Assembly: GCA_902786665.1 (NCBI GenBank)
Contig: CADADN010000001.1
Coordinates: 62,001-126,000 of the forward strand
Direction of reading: 5' to 3'
Length of the DNA stretch: 64,000 nucleotides
Origin: an uncultured Prevotellaceae bacterium
GTDB taxonomy: Bacteria; Bacteroidota; Bacteroidia; Bacteroidales; Bacteroidaceae
Both the position numbers and the translations under genes were made by a program. The notes under the pieces were generated by a model. It had not been told where the DNA came from. It did not search any database and was given only the letters and a program-made list of their open reading frames with translations. Below, one piece after another: positions 25,501 through 34,409 of this stretch (its first letter is position 1; each line of letters begins with the position of its first letter).

Positions 25501-26208
25501 TTAGTCTTTGCTATCTTCGGTAAGGTCCATTTGGTGGTATTCCTTGGTCACATCGGTCACAGCACCGTCTTTGCAACGGTACACCGTGCCAGGGAACTCG
25601 TCGAGCAACTGGATGTTGTGTGTCGACATCACTACGGCAGTACCATCCTTGCTGATGGACTTCAGCAGGCCGACGATGTGGCGGGCCGTGTCCATATCAA
25701 GGTTACCCGTAGGCTCATCGGCAACGATGATCTGGGGCTTGTTGAGCAAGGCGCGGGCGATGGCGATATGTTGCTGCTCTCCACCCGAAAGCTCATGTGG
25801 CATCTTGTCTTTCTTGTCGAGCATGCCAACGGCTTCCAGTACGGTGTCGATACGCTCGTTGCGCTCCTTGCGCTTGCTCCATCCTGTGGCCTTGAGCACA
25901 AACTCCAGATTCTTCTTCACCGTGCGGTCGTGAAGCAGTTGAAAATCCTGGAAGATGATGCCCATCTGCTTGCGCAGGGCAGGCACATGCTTGCGCTTGA
26001 TATCGTCCACATCGTATCCCAGCACAAGGGCTTTCTCGGGATTGTCGTGGTCGAGTTCGCAATACAGGGTCTTGAGCAACGAGCTCTTTCCTGAGCCCAC
26101 CTTACCAATAATATAAACGAAATCTCCCTCGTTCACTTGCAGGTTGACGTCTTTCAGGACGATGTTGCCATCCTGTACGATATTTACATTTTTATAGTCT
26201 ATCAGCAT
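25501..26208 (-). CDS. ftsE: FtsE-like ABC transporter ATPase
   Basis: FtsE with FtsX controls peptidoglycan hydrolases at the division site. The 235-residue protein has Walker A GKVGSGKSS at 35-43, the Q-loop in IIFQDFQLL, the signature LSGGEQQHIAIARAL, Walker B IIVADEPTG and the H-loop in STHNIQLL. The pattern matches FtsE better than other small ATPases. No ftsX neighbours it: the gene sits between hisIE (20 bases upstream) and lysC (40 bases downstream). The membrane partner must be encoded elsewhere, or this could be another LolD/MacB-type ATPase. Confidence 0.82.
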   Translation of the reverse strand: MLIDYKNVNIVQDGNIVLKDVNLQVNEGDFVYIIGKVGSGKSSLLKTLYCELDHDNPEKALVLGYDVDDIKRKHVPALRKQMGIIFQDFQLLHDRTVKKNLEFVLKATGWSKRKERNERIDTVLEAVGMLDKKDKMPHELSGGEQQHIAIARALLNKPQIIVADEPTGNLDMDTARHIVGLLKSISKDGTAVVMSTHNIQLLDEFPGTVYRCKDGAVTDVTKEYHQMDLTEDSKD

Positions 26209-26228
26209 ATTTTATTGTTGTTTGGTTC

Positions 26229-26843
26229 TCAATGTTTGTGCCAATTGGGGTCGTGACGCTCACGCAGTTCGCTGGCAAGGTCCTCTATCCTCAGACCCTT
26301 GCTGGTGAGCAGCACGATGAGGTGGTAGAGCATGTCGGCACCCTCATACACCATTCGCTCGTTACTGCCGTTGGTGGCTTCTATCACGAGTTCCAGGGCC
26401 TCTTCTCCCACTTTTTGGGCCATGCGGTTGAGTCCGTCACGGAACAGGCTGGTGGTGTAGCTGCCTTCTGGCATCTCCTCATGGCGCTTCTCGATGAAGT
26501 CTTGAAGTTGTGTGAGGAAGGTGAGGGGCGACGACTCATTGGTCTCTCCCCAGCATGTGTCGGTGCCTTTATGGCAGACGGGGCCGGCAGGGATGGCTTT
26601 CACAAGGAGCGTGTCATTGTCGCAGTCAATCTTCATGTCAACCAACTTCAGGTAGTTGCCCGAGGTCTCACCCTTGGTCCACAATGTCTGGCGCGACCGG
26701 CTGAAGAAAGTCACCAGCCCTGTTTCCTTGGTCTTGTCAAGGGCTTCTTGGTTCATATAACCAAGCATCAGTACCTTATTTGTGGTGGCGTCTTGGATAA
26801 TAGCGGGTACCAGCCCGCCACATTTTCCGAAATCTATATCCAT
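26229..26843 (-). CDS. hisIE: Bifunctional phosphoribosyl-AMP cyclohydrolase / phosphoribosyl-ATP pyrophosphatase
   Basis: Carries out steps 2 and 3 of histidine synthesis. The 204-residue fusion has the HisI domain first (MLGYMNQEALDKT, FFSRSRQTLWTKGETSGN, CDNDTLLVKA and PVCHKGTDTCW, whose cysteines bind metal). The HisE domain follows (GLNRMAQKVGEEALELVIEA). Both are complete. It lies 19 bases after hisF in the order hisH-hisA-hisF-hisIE. Confidence 0.96.
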   Translation of the reverse strand: MDIDFGKCGGLVPAIIQDATTNKVLMLGYMNQEALDKTKETGLVTFFSRSRQTLWTKGETSGNYLKLVDMKIDCDNDTLLVKAIPAGPVCHKGTDTCWGETNESSPLTFLTQLQDFIEKRHEEMPEGSYTTSLFRDGLNRMAQKVGEEALELVIEATNGSNERMVYEGADMLYHLIVLLTSKGLRIEDLASELRERHDPNWHKH

Positions 26844-26862
26844 TTTTATTTTTCTTAAACGA

Positions 26863-27618
26863 TTATCTCACTTTTATTCCTTCATTGCGAAGGTATGTCT
26901 TCAGGTCGGCAATGCTTATCTCACCAAAATGGAATACGCTGGCAGCAAGAGCGGCATCGGCCTTTCCCTTGGTGAACACGTCGGTGAAATGCGACATCTT
27001 CCCGGCACCCCCGCTGGCAATCACCGGAATGGGTAGGATGTCGTGAAGGCGTGCGAGCGCCTCAACAGCAAAACCATCTTTCACGCCATCATGATTCATG
27101 CTCGTGAAGAGAATCTCGCCGGCACCTCGGTCGGCCACCTCACGAGCCCATTCAAACAATGTCTTCTCCGTGGGAATTCTGCCCCCGTTCAGATAGCATT
27201 GCCAAATGCCGTTGTCGAGACGGGCATCGATGGCGCAGACGCATACTTGGGAACCAAACCGGGAGGCAATCTCGTCGATGAGTTCGGGACGGCGAATGGC
27301 GGCGCTGTTCACGCTCACCTTGTCGGCCCCGGCATACAGCAACCGCTCCACGTCGGCCAGTTCGTTGATGCCGCCACCCACAGTGAAGGGGATGTTCACC
27401 TCATCGGCCACGCGGGTCACCATATCGGTGAAGGTCTTTCTGCCTTCATGGCTGGCGGTGATGTCGAGAAACACCAACTCGTCGGCTCCCGCTTCACTGT
27501 ATGCCTTGCCCAAAGCCACCGGGTCGCCAGCCTCGCGGAGGTTGACGAAATTGATTCCTTTGACCGTTGTGCCGTCCTTTACGTCGAGGCACGGGATGAT
27601 ACGTTTTGCGAGTCCCAT
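26863..27618 (-). CDS. hisF: Imidazole glycerol phosphate synthase, cyclase subunit
   Basis: With HisH converts PRFAR and ammonia to imidazole glycerol phosphate and AICAR. The 251-residue barrel begins [13 protein letters not shown] with the catalytic aspartate at 11. It continues with [33 protein letters not shown] (second catalytic aspartate) and [10 protein letters not shown]. Length is standard. One base separates it from hisA. Confidence 0.97.
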   Translation of the reverse strand: MGLAKRIIPCLDVKDGTTVKGINFVNLREAGDPVALGKAYSEAGADELVFLDITASHEGRKTFTDMVTRVADEVNIPFTVGGGINELADVERLLYAGADKVSVNSAAIRRPELIDEIASRFGSQVCVCAIDARLDNGIWQCYLNGGRIPTEKTLFEWAREVADRGAGEILFTSMNHDGVKDGFAVEALARLHDILPIPVIASGGAGKMSHFTDVFTKGKADAALAASVFHFGEISIADLKTYLRNEGIKVR

Positions 27619-27619
27619 G

Positions 27620-28330
27620 TCACATCAGTTTATCTATGTCAATCTTACCTTCATAATATGCTTTCCCAAACACGACTGCGGGAATGCCGAGCCGGTCGAG
27701 ATGCAGGATGTCCTCGTTCGAGGAGACACCACCACTGGCTATGAGATGCAAATGCGGAAACGCGGCCATGACTTCAGCATACAGCGTGGCCGACGGTCCG
27801 TTGAGCATTCCGTCGCGTGATATGTCGGTGCAAAGCACATTGCAGACTCCTTGCTCCACATAATATTTCAGGAATGGGAGCAACTGCTCTCGGCTCTCTT
27901 CTTTCCATCCGTTGATGGCAATAAAGCCATCTCTGACATCGGCTCCCAGAATAATCCTGTCGGCGCCATATTTCTTCAGCCATCCGGCAAACAAGTCGGG
28001 ATGGGTGACCGCCACCGAGCCGATGGTCACCATACTTGCACCAGCATCGAAGGCTGTCTCAATATCGTCGTCGGTCTTGATGCCGCCACCAAAGTCGACG
28101 ATGAGGTTGGTAGCCGAGGAGATGCCACGGAGCACTTGCGTGTTGACAATGTGCTTCGACTTGGCCCCATCGAGGTCCACGACATGAAGCCTCTTGAATC
28201 CAAGGCGCTCAAACTCGCAGGCCATCCTCACGGGGTCCTCGTTGTAGACCTTTTTCGCATTGTAATCACCACGGGTAAGCCTCACGCATTGTCCACCTAT
28301 GATGTCTATAGCAGGTATGAGTTCTATCAT
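27620..28330 (-). CDS. hisA: ProFAR isomerase
   Basis: Isomerises ProFAR to PRFAR in histidine synthesis. The 236-residue barrel starts [15 protein letters not shown] with the catalytic aspartate at about residue 8. [34 protein letters not shown] and [11 protein letters not shown] follow. It overlaps hisH by four bases (ATGA) and precedes hisF by one base. Confidence 0.96.
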   Translation of the reverse strand: MIELIPAIDIIGGQCVRLTRGDYNAKKVYNEDPVRMACEFERLGFKRLHVVDLDGAKSKHIVNTQVLRGISSATNLIVDFGGGIKTDDDIETAFDAGASMVTIGSVAVTHPDLFAGWLKKYGADRIILGADVRDGFIAINGWKEESREQLLPFLKYYVEQGVCNVLCTDISRDGMLNGPSATLYAEVMAAFPHLHLIASGGVSSNEDILHLDRLGIPAVVFGKAYYEGKIDIDKLM

Positions 28331-28947
28331 TTCGTTGTCGTGTTGTTGGCCTGCTCGGCGATGTGCAGGAAGTTGTCAATGATCCGCTCACCCACCTTGC
28401 CGCTTTTCTCAGGGTGAAACTGGGTGGCGTAGAAATTGTCCTTGTTCAGTGCGGCGCTATAACTGTGGATATAGTCCGACTCAGCAATCGTCCACTCGCA
28501 GCAGGGCACATAATAACTGTGCACAAAATACACGAAATCGCGCTCTTGCAGTCCTTCCATCAGTGGTGACCTGAGATGAGTCAGTTCATTCCATCCCATA
28601 GCGGGTATCTTGTCGTCATGGCACTGAGGCTGGAACCTTTTCACTGGCACGTCGAATATCCCCAGGCAGTCGGTATTTCCTTCCTCGGAATGGCGGCAGA
28701 GCAATTGCTGGCCAATGCAGATGCCGAGAACAGGCTGCCTCAGGTTTCTTATCACCTCGTCGAGCCGTCGGGCACGCAGGTAGGTCATGGCCCCTTGTGC
28801 CTCGCCCTGTCCAGGAAACAATACGCAGTCGGCTTGCTGCAGGAGCGTCGGGTCGTCAGTGAGAAGGGGAGCCACGCCAAGGCGTCGCAATGCACTTATC
28901 ACTGAGTAGATGTTGCCGGCATTATATTTCACTATCGCCACATTCAT
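28327..28947 (-). CDS. hisH: Imidazole glycerol phosphate synthase, glutaminase subunit
   Basis: Class I glutamine amidotransferase that feeds ammonia to HisF. The 206-residue protein shows VLFPGQGEAQGAM, the nucleophile elbow LGICIGQQLL (cysteine at about 77), FVHSYYV and the catalytic histidine in ATQFHPEKSGKVG. First of the four histidine genes here; hisG, hisD, hisC and hisB are not in the window. It starts 18 bases after purU ends. Confidence 0.96.
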   Translation of the reverse strand: MNVAIVKYNAGNIYSVISALRRLGVAPLLTDDPTLLQQADCVLFPGQGEAQGAMTYLRARRLDEVIRNLRQPVLGICIGQQLLCRHSEEGNTDCLGIFDVPVKRFQPQCHDDKIPAMGWNELTHLRSPLMEGLQERDFVYFVHSYYVPCCEWTIAESDYIHSYSAALNKDNFYATQFHPEKSGKVGERIIDNFLHIAEQANNTTTK

Positions 28948-28965
28948 GTGCCACAGGGTTAGGGT

Positions 28966-29829
28966 TCAACTGAAAATGATGGTCTTGTTGTTGTATGTGA
29001 GGATTTTGCGCTCAATGTGCTTGGTGACGGCACGCGAGAGCACAATCTTCTCAAGGTCGCGTCCTTTGAGCACAAGGCTCTCCGGAGTGTCCTTGTGAGA
29101 AATTCTCACCACATCTTGCTCAATGATAGGACCGGCGTCAAGGTCGCTGGTCACGTAATGACTGGTAGCACCGATGATCTTCACACCACGCTCCCAGGCC
29201 TGATGATAGGGCTTCGCACCTATGAAGGCAGGAAGGAAGGAGTGGTGGATGTTGATGATGTGATGGGGGTAACGGCCTATCATCAGGTCGCTGACAATCT
29301 GCATGTAACGGGCAAGAACGATGAACGTCACCTTTTTCTCCTCCAGCAACTGCAGCTCTTCCTGCTCCACCTCTTCTTTATTGGAGTGGTCTTTCTTGAT
29401 CGACCATACATAATAGGGAATGCCGAATTGCTCCGAAACCTCGCGCATGTCCTCGTGGTTGCTCACAATGCAGGGGATGTCGACATTCCATTCGCCGGCC
29501 TTGTAACGGGCAAGCAGATCGAAGAGACAATGGCTCATCTTGCTCACGAATATCGCCATTCTTGGACGGATATCGCTGAAGTAGAGATTGAACGTCATGT
29601 CATAACGCTGGGCATACAGTACGTCGATATACTCCTTGATTTTCTCACGTGGGATGAGAAAGGATTCGAGTTCCCATTCAATACGCATGAAGAATCGGCC
29701 ATCCTGGTGGTCGACATATTGGTCAAGGTAGACGATGTTGCCCTTGTTGTCGGTAATAAACTTCGTTACCTCCGAGATGATGCCTTGTTGGTCAGGGCAA
29801 TGCAGAAGCAATATAGCGGTTGGTTTCAT
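28966..29829 (-). CDS. purU: Formyltetrahydrofolate deformylase
   Basis: Releases formate from 10-formyl-tetrahydrofolate. ATG 29829 (MKPTAILLLHCPDQQG) is taken because an in-frame TTG at 29853 overlaps the -7 box; the product is 287 residues. An N-terminal ACT domain (to about residue 85) precedes a formyltransferase fold with MAIFVSKMSHCLFDLL, VSNHEDM, IINIHHSFLPAFIGAKPYHQA (catalytic-type histidine) and HYVTSDLDAGPII. The formate released can be used by PurT, also encoded in this window. First gene of the long run that continues through the histidine and lysine genes. Confidence 0.94.
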   Translation of the reverse strand: MKPTAILLLHCPDQQGIISEVTKFITDNKGNIVYLDQYVDHQDGRFFMRIEWELESFLIPREKIKEYIDVLYAQRYDMTFNLYFSDIRPRMAIFVSKMSHCLFDLLARYKAGEWNVDIPCIVSNHEDMREVSEQFGIPYYVWSIKKDHSNKEEVEQEELQLLEEKKVTFIVLARYMQIVSDLMIGRYPHHIINIHHSFLPAFIGAKPYHQAWERGVKIIGATSHYVTSDLDAGPIIEQDVVRISHKDTPESLVLKGRDLEKIVLSRAVTKHIERKILTYNNKTIIFS

Positions 29830-29850
29830 TACGTTTCCAAAAATATTTTG

Positions 29851-29858
29851 CAAAGGTA
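29851..29858 (-). promoter_or_regulatory. -7 box of the purU-his-ftsE-lys run
   Basis: The minus strand reads TACCTTTG, 22 bases before ATG 29829. It is the only consensus -7 box I see upstream of any gene from purU to the GT2 gene at 21838. Confidence 0.6.
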
Positions 29859-29966
29859 GTTATTTCCAACCATTTTCCACCATATTATTTATAAAAAATG
29901 GATTTTGCCTTACGATTTGGCGGCTTTATGCTGATTTTATGCATCAATGGTTCCTGCATCCAGCAC

Positions 29967-31793
29967 TCAGGGATGTTTTTTGATGACGGCTATGAATGCC
30001 TCTGCATATTGTTCTCGCTTGTAGGTGCCAATACCAGGTATCATGCCAAACTCGCTCTCGTTTTGGGGCTTGCGGGCGGCAATGGCACTAAGCACCTTGT
30101 CGTTCATGATCACAAAAGCGGGCACTCCTTTCTCATCGGCTATCTGTTTCCGCAACTGCCTCAATTCGTCGAACAAAACGGGGTCAATGCCTTTCCCGCT
30201 GCCCAGGATGGGGATGGTCAGCCTCAATTGCCTGTCTTTTTTAGTTGTGGAGGGCTGCTTTTTCAAAGTGTTGTCCACCATGTCCACTTTCCGCATTCCA
30301 CGTATCACTTCCCAGCCAAAGGGCGTAATTTTCACGGCGTTGAACTTGTCGTATGCGATTTCTATATATCCCATTTGGAGTAATTGAAGGAAAAAGTCAC
30401 GCCATTGACGCTCGTCGTATTCTGCACCCTTGCCGAAAGTGGGCAAGTGGTCGTACCCATTCCGCCGAATGGTTTCAGTGACTCTTCCCCTGAGAATGTC
30501 GATGAGGGTCGACGAGGATCGGCTCTCCTGCGTGCGTGCGGCGGCACTCAGGGCTTTTTGAGCCACGATTGTCCCGTCAAAGGTCTGAGGTGGGTGGTTG
30601 CATACATCACAGTTGTTGCAGTTCTTGTCATAGGGCTCGTTGAAGTAGTTGAGCAGGATGCGCCGGCGGCAAATCCTGGCCTCGGCATATTGGCGCATGA
30701 GCCTCAGTTTCTCAGTGTTGGTACGCCTGACTTCCTCGTCGGTGCCCGTCTGTATGAATTGTGACAGTTGAACAATGTCTTGAAGCGAATAGAAAAGGAT
30801 GGTGTCGGCATGCAGCCCGTCACGCCCCGCCCTTCCTATCTCCTGGTAGAATCCCTCGATACTCTTGGGCATGTTGTAGTGGATAACCCATCGTATATTG
30901 CTTTTGTCTATACCCATCCCGAATGCAATGGTGGCACACACCACTTGGATGTCATCGTGGCTGAAAGCCTCCTGTACGTTATCGCGGTCGCCGGAAGTCA
31001 TTCCAGCATGGTAAGAAGCCGACTGTATGCCTGCCTTGCGTAGCTTTTGTGCCAGTTGCTCGGTGCTTTTCCTGCTGAGGCAGTAAACAATGCCCGGGGC
31101 ATGGGGATGTTGGCGGATGTAATTGATGATATAGGCATCTTTGTCGCGCCTCTCATAACCATGCATCACTCTCAGTGAGAGGTTGGGCCTGTCAAACGAA
31201 CTGATAAAAATCCCTTCCGTGTCGTTCACCCGGAGATGCAGTTGGTTGATGATGTCGTTTCGGGTAAGTTTGTCGGCCGTCGCCGTCAATGCCATGACAG
31301 GCGTGTCGGGAAACTCGTCACGAAGAATGCCTAACTGGGAATACTCAGGCCTGAAATCATGCCCCCAATGACTGATACAATGTGCTTCGTCTATTGCAAA
31401 AAGTGACACTTTCATTTGTTGGCGAATGAAAGGAATTTCGACAATCAGCCTTTCGGGGGAGATGTAAAGCAATTTCAAGTCACCTCCCGCACACTGTCTT
31501 TTCACCATTTGCTGATACTCAATGGTGGAACTGCTGTTGAGCGTGGCCGACTGTATACCATTGGATTGCAACGACTCCACTTGGTCCTTCATCAAACTGA
31601 TAAGGGGCGATACAATCACTGCGGTTCCCGGCATCGAAAGGGCTGGAATCTGATAGCATATGCTTTTGCCTCCACCTGTGGGCATAAGCACCAAACTGTC
31701 TTTTCCTCTGATTGTCCGCTCGATAATCTCACGCTGCAGCGGACGAAATGTCTTATATCCGAAATAATGACCAAGTATTTCAGCAATATTCAT
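29967..31793 (-). CDS. recQ: ATP-dependent DNA helicase RecQ
   Basis: 3'-5' helicase in recombination and replication-fork repair. The 608-residue protein has Walker A MPTGGGKS (37-44), the DEAH box in DEAHCISHWGHDFRPEY, and motif VI around QEIGRAGRDG. The zinc-binding RQC region includes CRRRILLNYF and CNNCDVCNHPP. A C-terminal HRDC-like domain ends in GMIPGIGTYKREQYAEAF. Length and domain order match E. coli-type RecQ. It is transcribed away from the AraC-type gene. Confidence 0.96.
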   Translation of the reverse strand: MNIAEILGHYFGYKTFRPLQREIIERTIRGKDSLVLMPTGGGKSICYQIPALSMPGTAVIVSPLISLMKDQVESLQSNGIQSATLNSSSTIEYQQMVKRQCAGGDLKLLYISPERLIVEIPFIRQQMKVSLFAIDEAHCISHWGHDFRPEYSQLGILRDEFPDTPVMALTATADKLTRNDIINQLHLRVNDTEGIFISSFDRPNLSLRVMHGYERRDKDAYIINYIRQHPHAPGIVYCLSRKSTEQLAQKLRKAGIQSASYHAGMTSGDRDNVQEAFSHDDIQVVCATIAFGMGIDKSNIRWVIHYNMPKSIEGFYQEIGRAGRDGLHADTILFYSLQDIVQLSQFIQTGTDEEVRRTNTEKLRLMRQYAEARICRRRILLNYFNEPYDKNCNNCDVCNHPPQTFDGTIVAQKALSAAARTQESRSSSTLIDILRGRVTETIRRNGYDHLPTFGKGAEYDERQWRDFFLQLLQMGYIEIAYDKFNAVKITPFGWEVIRGMRKVDMVDNTLKKQPSTTKKDRQLRLTIPILGSGKGIDPVLFDELRQLRKQIADEKGVPAFVIMNDKVLSAIAARKPQNESEFGMIPGIGTYKREQYAEAFIAVIKKHP

Positions 31794-31834
31794 TTTTTTT
31801 CTAGTAAATCTTTTTTGATTGTTCGATTTTACCG

Positions 31835-31842
31835 CAAAGTTA
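31835..31842 (-). promoter_or_regulatory. -7 box of recQ
   Basis: The minus strand reads TAACTTTG, 42 bases before the recQ ATG. It lies 53 bases from the divergent -7 box at 31895-31902. Confidence 0.55.
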
Positions 31843-31873
31843 TAAAAAAATCAAAATATACGACGAAATATTT

Positions 31874-31902
31874 GTGATTTTAGTTATTTATTGATATATT
31901 TG
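31874..31902 (+). promoter_or_regulatory. Promoter of the AraC-type regulator / DPP III unit
   Basis: TATATTTG (31895-31902) matches the -7 box. TTTG at 31871-31874 lies 20 bases upstream as the -33 element. It overlaps an in-frame TTG at 31891, which rules that codon out as the regulator's start. Confidence 0.65.
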
Positions 31903-31953
31903 CGATATGTAAAAACTAGATTTATTATTAACATAAAAAATCTATTGGTAGAT

Positions 31954-32436
31954 ATGGCAAAATACAACATCACACAAAAAAAGGAAAAAGAGGCTGCTTA
32001 TCGCAGTCTGGTCAGTCCACGTCTGATGGACGAGTTGAAAGAAAAGATTCTGGACATTATTTTGATTCAGAAGAAGTACAAGGACAAGGATTATTCAGCC
32101 AAGAAACTGGCAGAAGATTTGGGCACTAATACCAGATATATTTCTGCAGTGGTGAATGTTAGATTCCATATGAATTATACGTCTTTTGTAAACAAATATC
32201 GTATTGACGAAGCGATGACCTTACTCGTCGACAAACGCTATCAAGACCTCAACATGGAGGAGATCAGCAGTATGGTGGGGTTCTCGAACAGACAATCTTT
32301 CTATGCCTCGTTCTACAAAATCAACGGCCTGACACCACGCGAATACAAGATTCGCCATCTTGCTCAGCACCCCTCTTTGAAAGACCTCAAGCGCGAGGGC
32401 CGCAAAGGGAGAAAACTGATGTTAAAAATCGTATAG
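31954..32436 (+). CDS. AraC-family HTH protein without sensor domain
   Basis: ATG 31954 gives 160 residues. Positions ~45-140 form a two-helix-turn-helix AraC domain: DYSAKKLAEDLGTNTRYISAV is the first HTH region, and LNMEEISSMVGFSNRQSFYASF with KINGLTPREYK is the second, with the family's PxxYR-like end. There is no ligand-binding or receiver domain, only a lysine-rich N-terminal helix. Three bases separate it from the DPP III gene, so the two are surely co-transcribed and the protein may control this operon. Targets and signal unknown. Confidence 0.8.
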   Translation: MAKYNITQKKEKEAAYRSLVSPRLMDELKEKILDIILIQKKYKDKDYSAKKLAEDLGTNTRYISAVVNVRFHMNYTSFVNKYRIDEAMTLLVDKRYQDLNMEEISSMVGFSNRQSFYASFYKINGLTPREYKIRHLAQHPSLKDLKREGRKGRKLMLKIV

Positions 32437-32439
32437 TCA

Positions 32440-34386
32440 ATGGACGACGGTTTTTGTTACAAAGGAGAGCGGTTTGCCGACCTTCAAATGCTTCGATACA
32501 GACTCAATGGATTTGAGCAACTGACAATCAATCAAAAACTGCTGGTCTACTACCTATCTGAGGCCACTTTGTGGGGACGCGACATCACTTTCGACCAAAT
32601 GGGAATATACAACATCCGAATCAGGAAACTGATGGAAGTTGTATATTCTTTTGTGAGTCAAGATAATTCTTGTGAGGCAGATCAACTTCGCACTTACATG
32701 AAGCGGATCTGGTTCTCAAATGGTATCTATCATCATTACGGTGGTGAGAAATTCACCCCTGGTTTTTCGGAGGATTTTCTTAGGGAAAAAATTTTGAAAA
32801 TTGATGAATCTTCTTTGCCGTTGCTGCCCAGACAGTCGGTAGAAGAGATGATGGCAGAATTGTTTCCTGTCATATTCAATCCCAATATCCTTCCGAAACG
32901 AGTGAACAAGGCCGATGGCGAGGATCTAGTCGTCACTTCTGCATGCCATTTCTACCAAGGAGTAACGCAGAATGAGGCAGAATCCTATTACAAGGCGATG
33001 AAAGACCCTTCCGACAAATGCCCTCCATCTTACGGACTGAATAGTTTGTTGGCCAAGGAGGATGGCGAACTCAAGGAAATCGTATGGAAATACGATGGCA
33101 TGTACGGACAGGCCATCCGCCATATTGTCTACTGGTTGGAAAAGGCCGCCGAGGTGGCAGAGAATGAGGCGCAGCGCGAATGCATCCGGCTTCTGGTGAA
33201 CTATTATAAAACTGGCGACCTGCGTGATTTCGACCGCTATTCCATTCATTGGGTGAACACGAATGACGGTGATATCGACTTCATCAACGGCTTTATTGAG
33301 GTATACGGCGATCCTCTCGGGCTCAAGGCCACATGGGAGGGCATCGTGGAATACAAAGACCTCGAGGCCACCAAGCGAACCCGCAAGATCAGTGACAACG
33401 CCCAGTGGTTTGAGGACCATTCTCCCGTAGACAGTCGTTTCAAAAAGCGTGTGGTGAAGGGCGTTACCGCCAATGTGGTGTGTGCTGCCATGCTCGGTGG
33501 CGAGGAATACCCATCTACCGCCATCGGCATCAATCTGCCCAATGCCGACTGGATTCGGGCCGAATATGGCAGCAAGAGCGTCACCATAGGCAATCTCACC
33601 GATGCATACAACAAGGCAGCCCATGGCAATGGATTCAAGGAGGAGTTTGTAGTCGACAATACCACACTGCAACTCATCGAGATGTATGGTGACCTTTGCG
33701 ACGACCTGCATACCGACCTCCATGAGTGTCTTGGCCATGGTAGCGGTCAACTGCTACCTGGTACTGACCCCGATGCTCTTAAGGCCTATGGTAATACGAT
33801 TGAGGAGGCAAGAGCCGACCTCTTCGGACTATACTACATCGCCGACCCCAAATTGGTGGAACTGGGTCTTCTTCCCGACAACGAAGCCTACAAGTCGCAG
33901 TACTATACCTATCTGATGAATGGCTTGATGACCCAACTCACACGCATCAAGCCTGGCGACCAGATAGAAGAAGCGCATATGCGCAACCGCGCACTGATAG
34001 CCCGATGGACCTATGACCATTCGGAGGGGGCGCTGGCGCTCATCCATAAAGATGGCAAGAACTACCTCGTCGTTAACGACTACGAGAAACTGAGAACGCT
34101 TTTCGCCACTCTGCTCGCAGAAGTGCAACGAATCAAGAGTGAGGGCGATTTCGATGCTGCCCGGCAGATGGTGGAGACGTATGGCGTGAAGGTCGACCCC
34201 GTGCTGCATGAGGAGGTCCTCAGGCGCTATGCAGCCCTCGACCTTGCCCCATATAAGGGATTCCTTAATCCGAGGCTATCCTTGGTCTATTCAGCAAAAG
34301 GAGAAATCGAGGATGTGGAAGTAGACTATTCGGAAACCTATGAGGAACAGATGCTGAGGTATTCGAGAGACTACGCATCATTGTGA
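32440..34386 (+). CDS. Dipeptidyl peptidase III (family M49)
   Basis: Zinc exopeptidase removing dipeptides from the N-terminus of short peptides. The 648-residue protein has HECLGH at 428-433, where the two histidines bind zinc and the glutamate is catalytic, and EEARAD at 455-460 with the third zinc ligand. Eukaryotic members read HELLGH; the shorter HECLGH form is the one I recall for Bacteroides thetaiotaomicron. No signal peptide is seen, so it should be cytoplasmic. The two neighbours in the operon are an AraC-type regulator and an AlkD-like protein, an unexpected combination. Confidence 0.92.
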   Translation: MDDGFCYKGERFADLQMLRYRLNGFEQLTINQKLLVYYLSEATLWGRDITFDQMGIYNIRIRKLMEVVYSFVSQDNSCEADQLRTYMKRIWFSNGIYHHYGGEKFTPGFSEDFLREKILKIDESSLPLLPRQSVEEMMAELFPVIFNPNILPKRVNKADGEDLVVTSACHFYQGVTQNEAESYYKAMKDPSDKCPPSYGLNSLLAKEDGELKEIVWKYDGMYGQAIRHIVYWLEKAAEVAENEAQRECIRLLVNYYKTGDLRDFDRYSIHWVNTNDGDIDFINGFIEVYGDPLGLKATWEGIVEYKDLEATKRTRKISDNAQWFEDHSPVDSRFKKRVVKGVTANVVCAAMLGGEEYPSTAIGINLPNADWIRAEYGSKSVTIGNLTDAYNKAAHGNGFKEEFVVDNTTLQLIEMYGDLCDDLHTDLHECLGHGSGQLLPGTDPDALKAYGNTIEEARADLFGLYYIADPKLVELGLLPDNEAYKSQYYTYLMNGLMTQLTRIKPGDQIEEAHMRNRALIARWTYDHSEGALALIHKDGKNYLVVNDYEKLRTLFATLLAEVQRIKSEGDFDAARQMVETYGVKVDPVLHEEVLRRYAALDLAPYKGFLNPRLSLVYSAKGEIEDVEVDYSETYEEQMLRYSRDYASL

Positions 34387-34409
34387 CACACCTATCCATA
34401 TCAAGCCAT

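Noticed and set aside
32926..33750. 274-codon minus-strand frame opposite the DPP III gene
   Set aside because: Shadow of the zinc-site region of a certain M49 peptidase.
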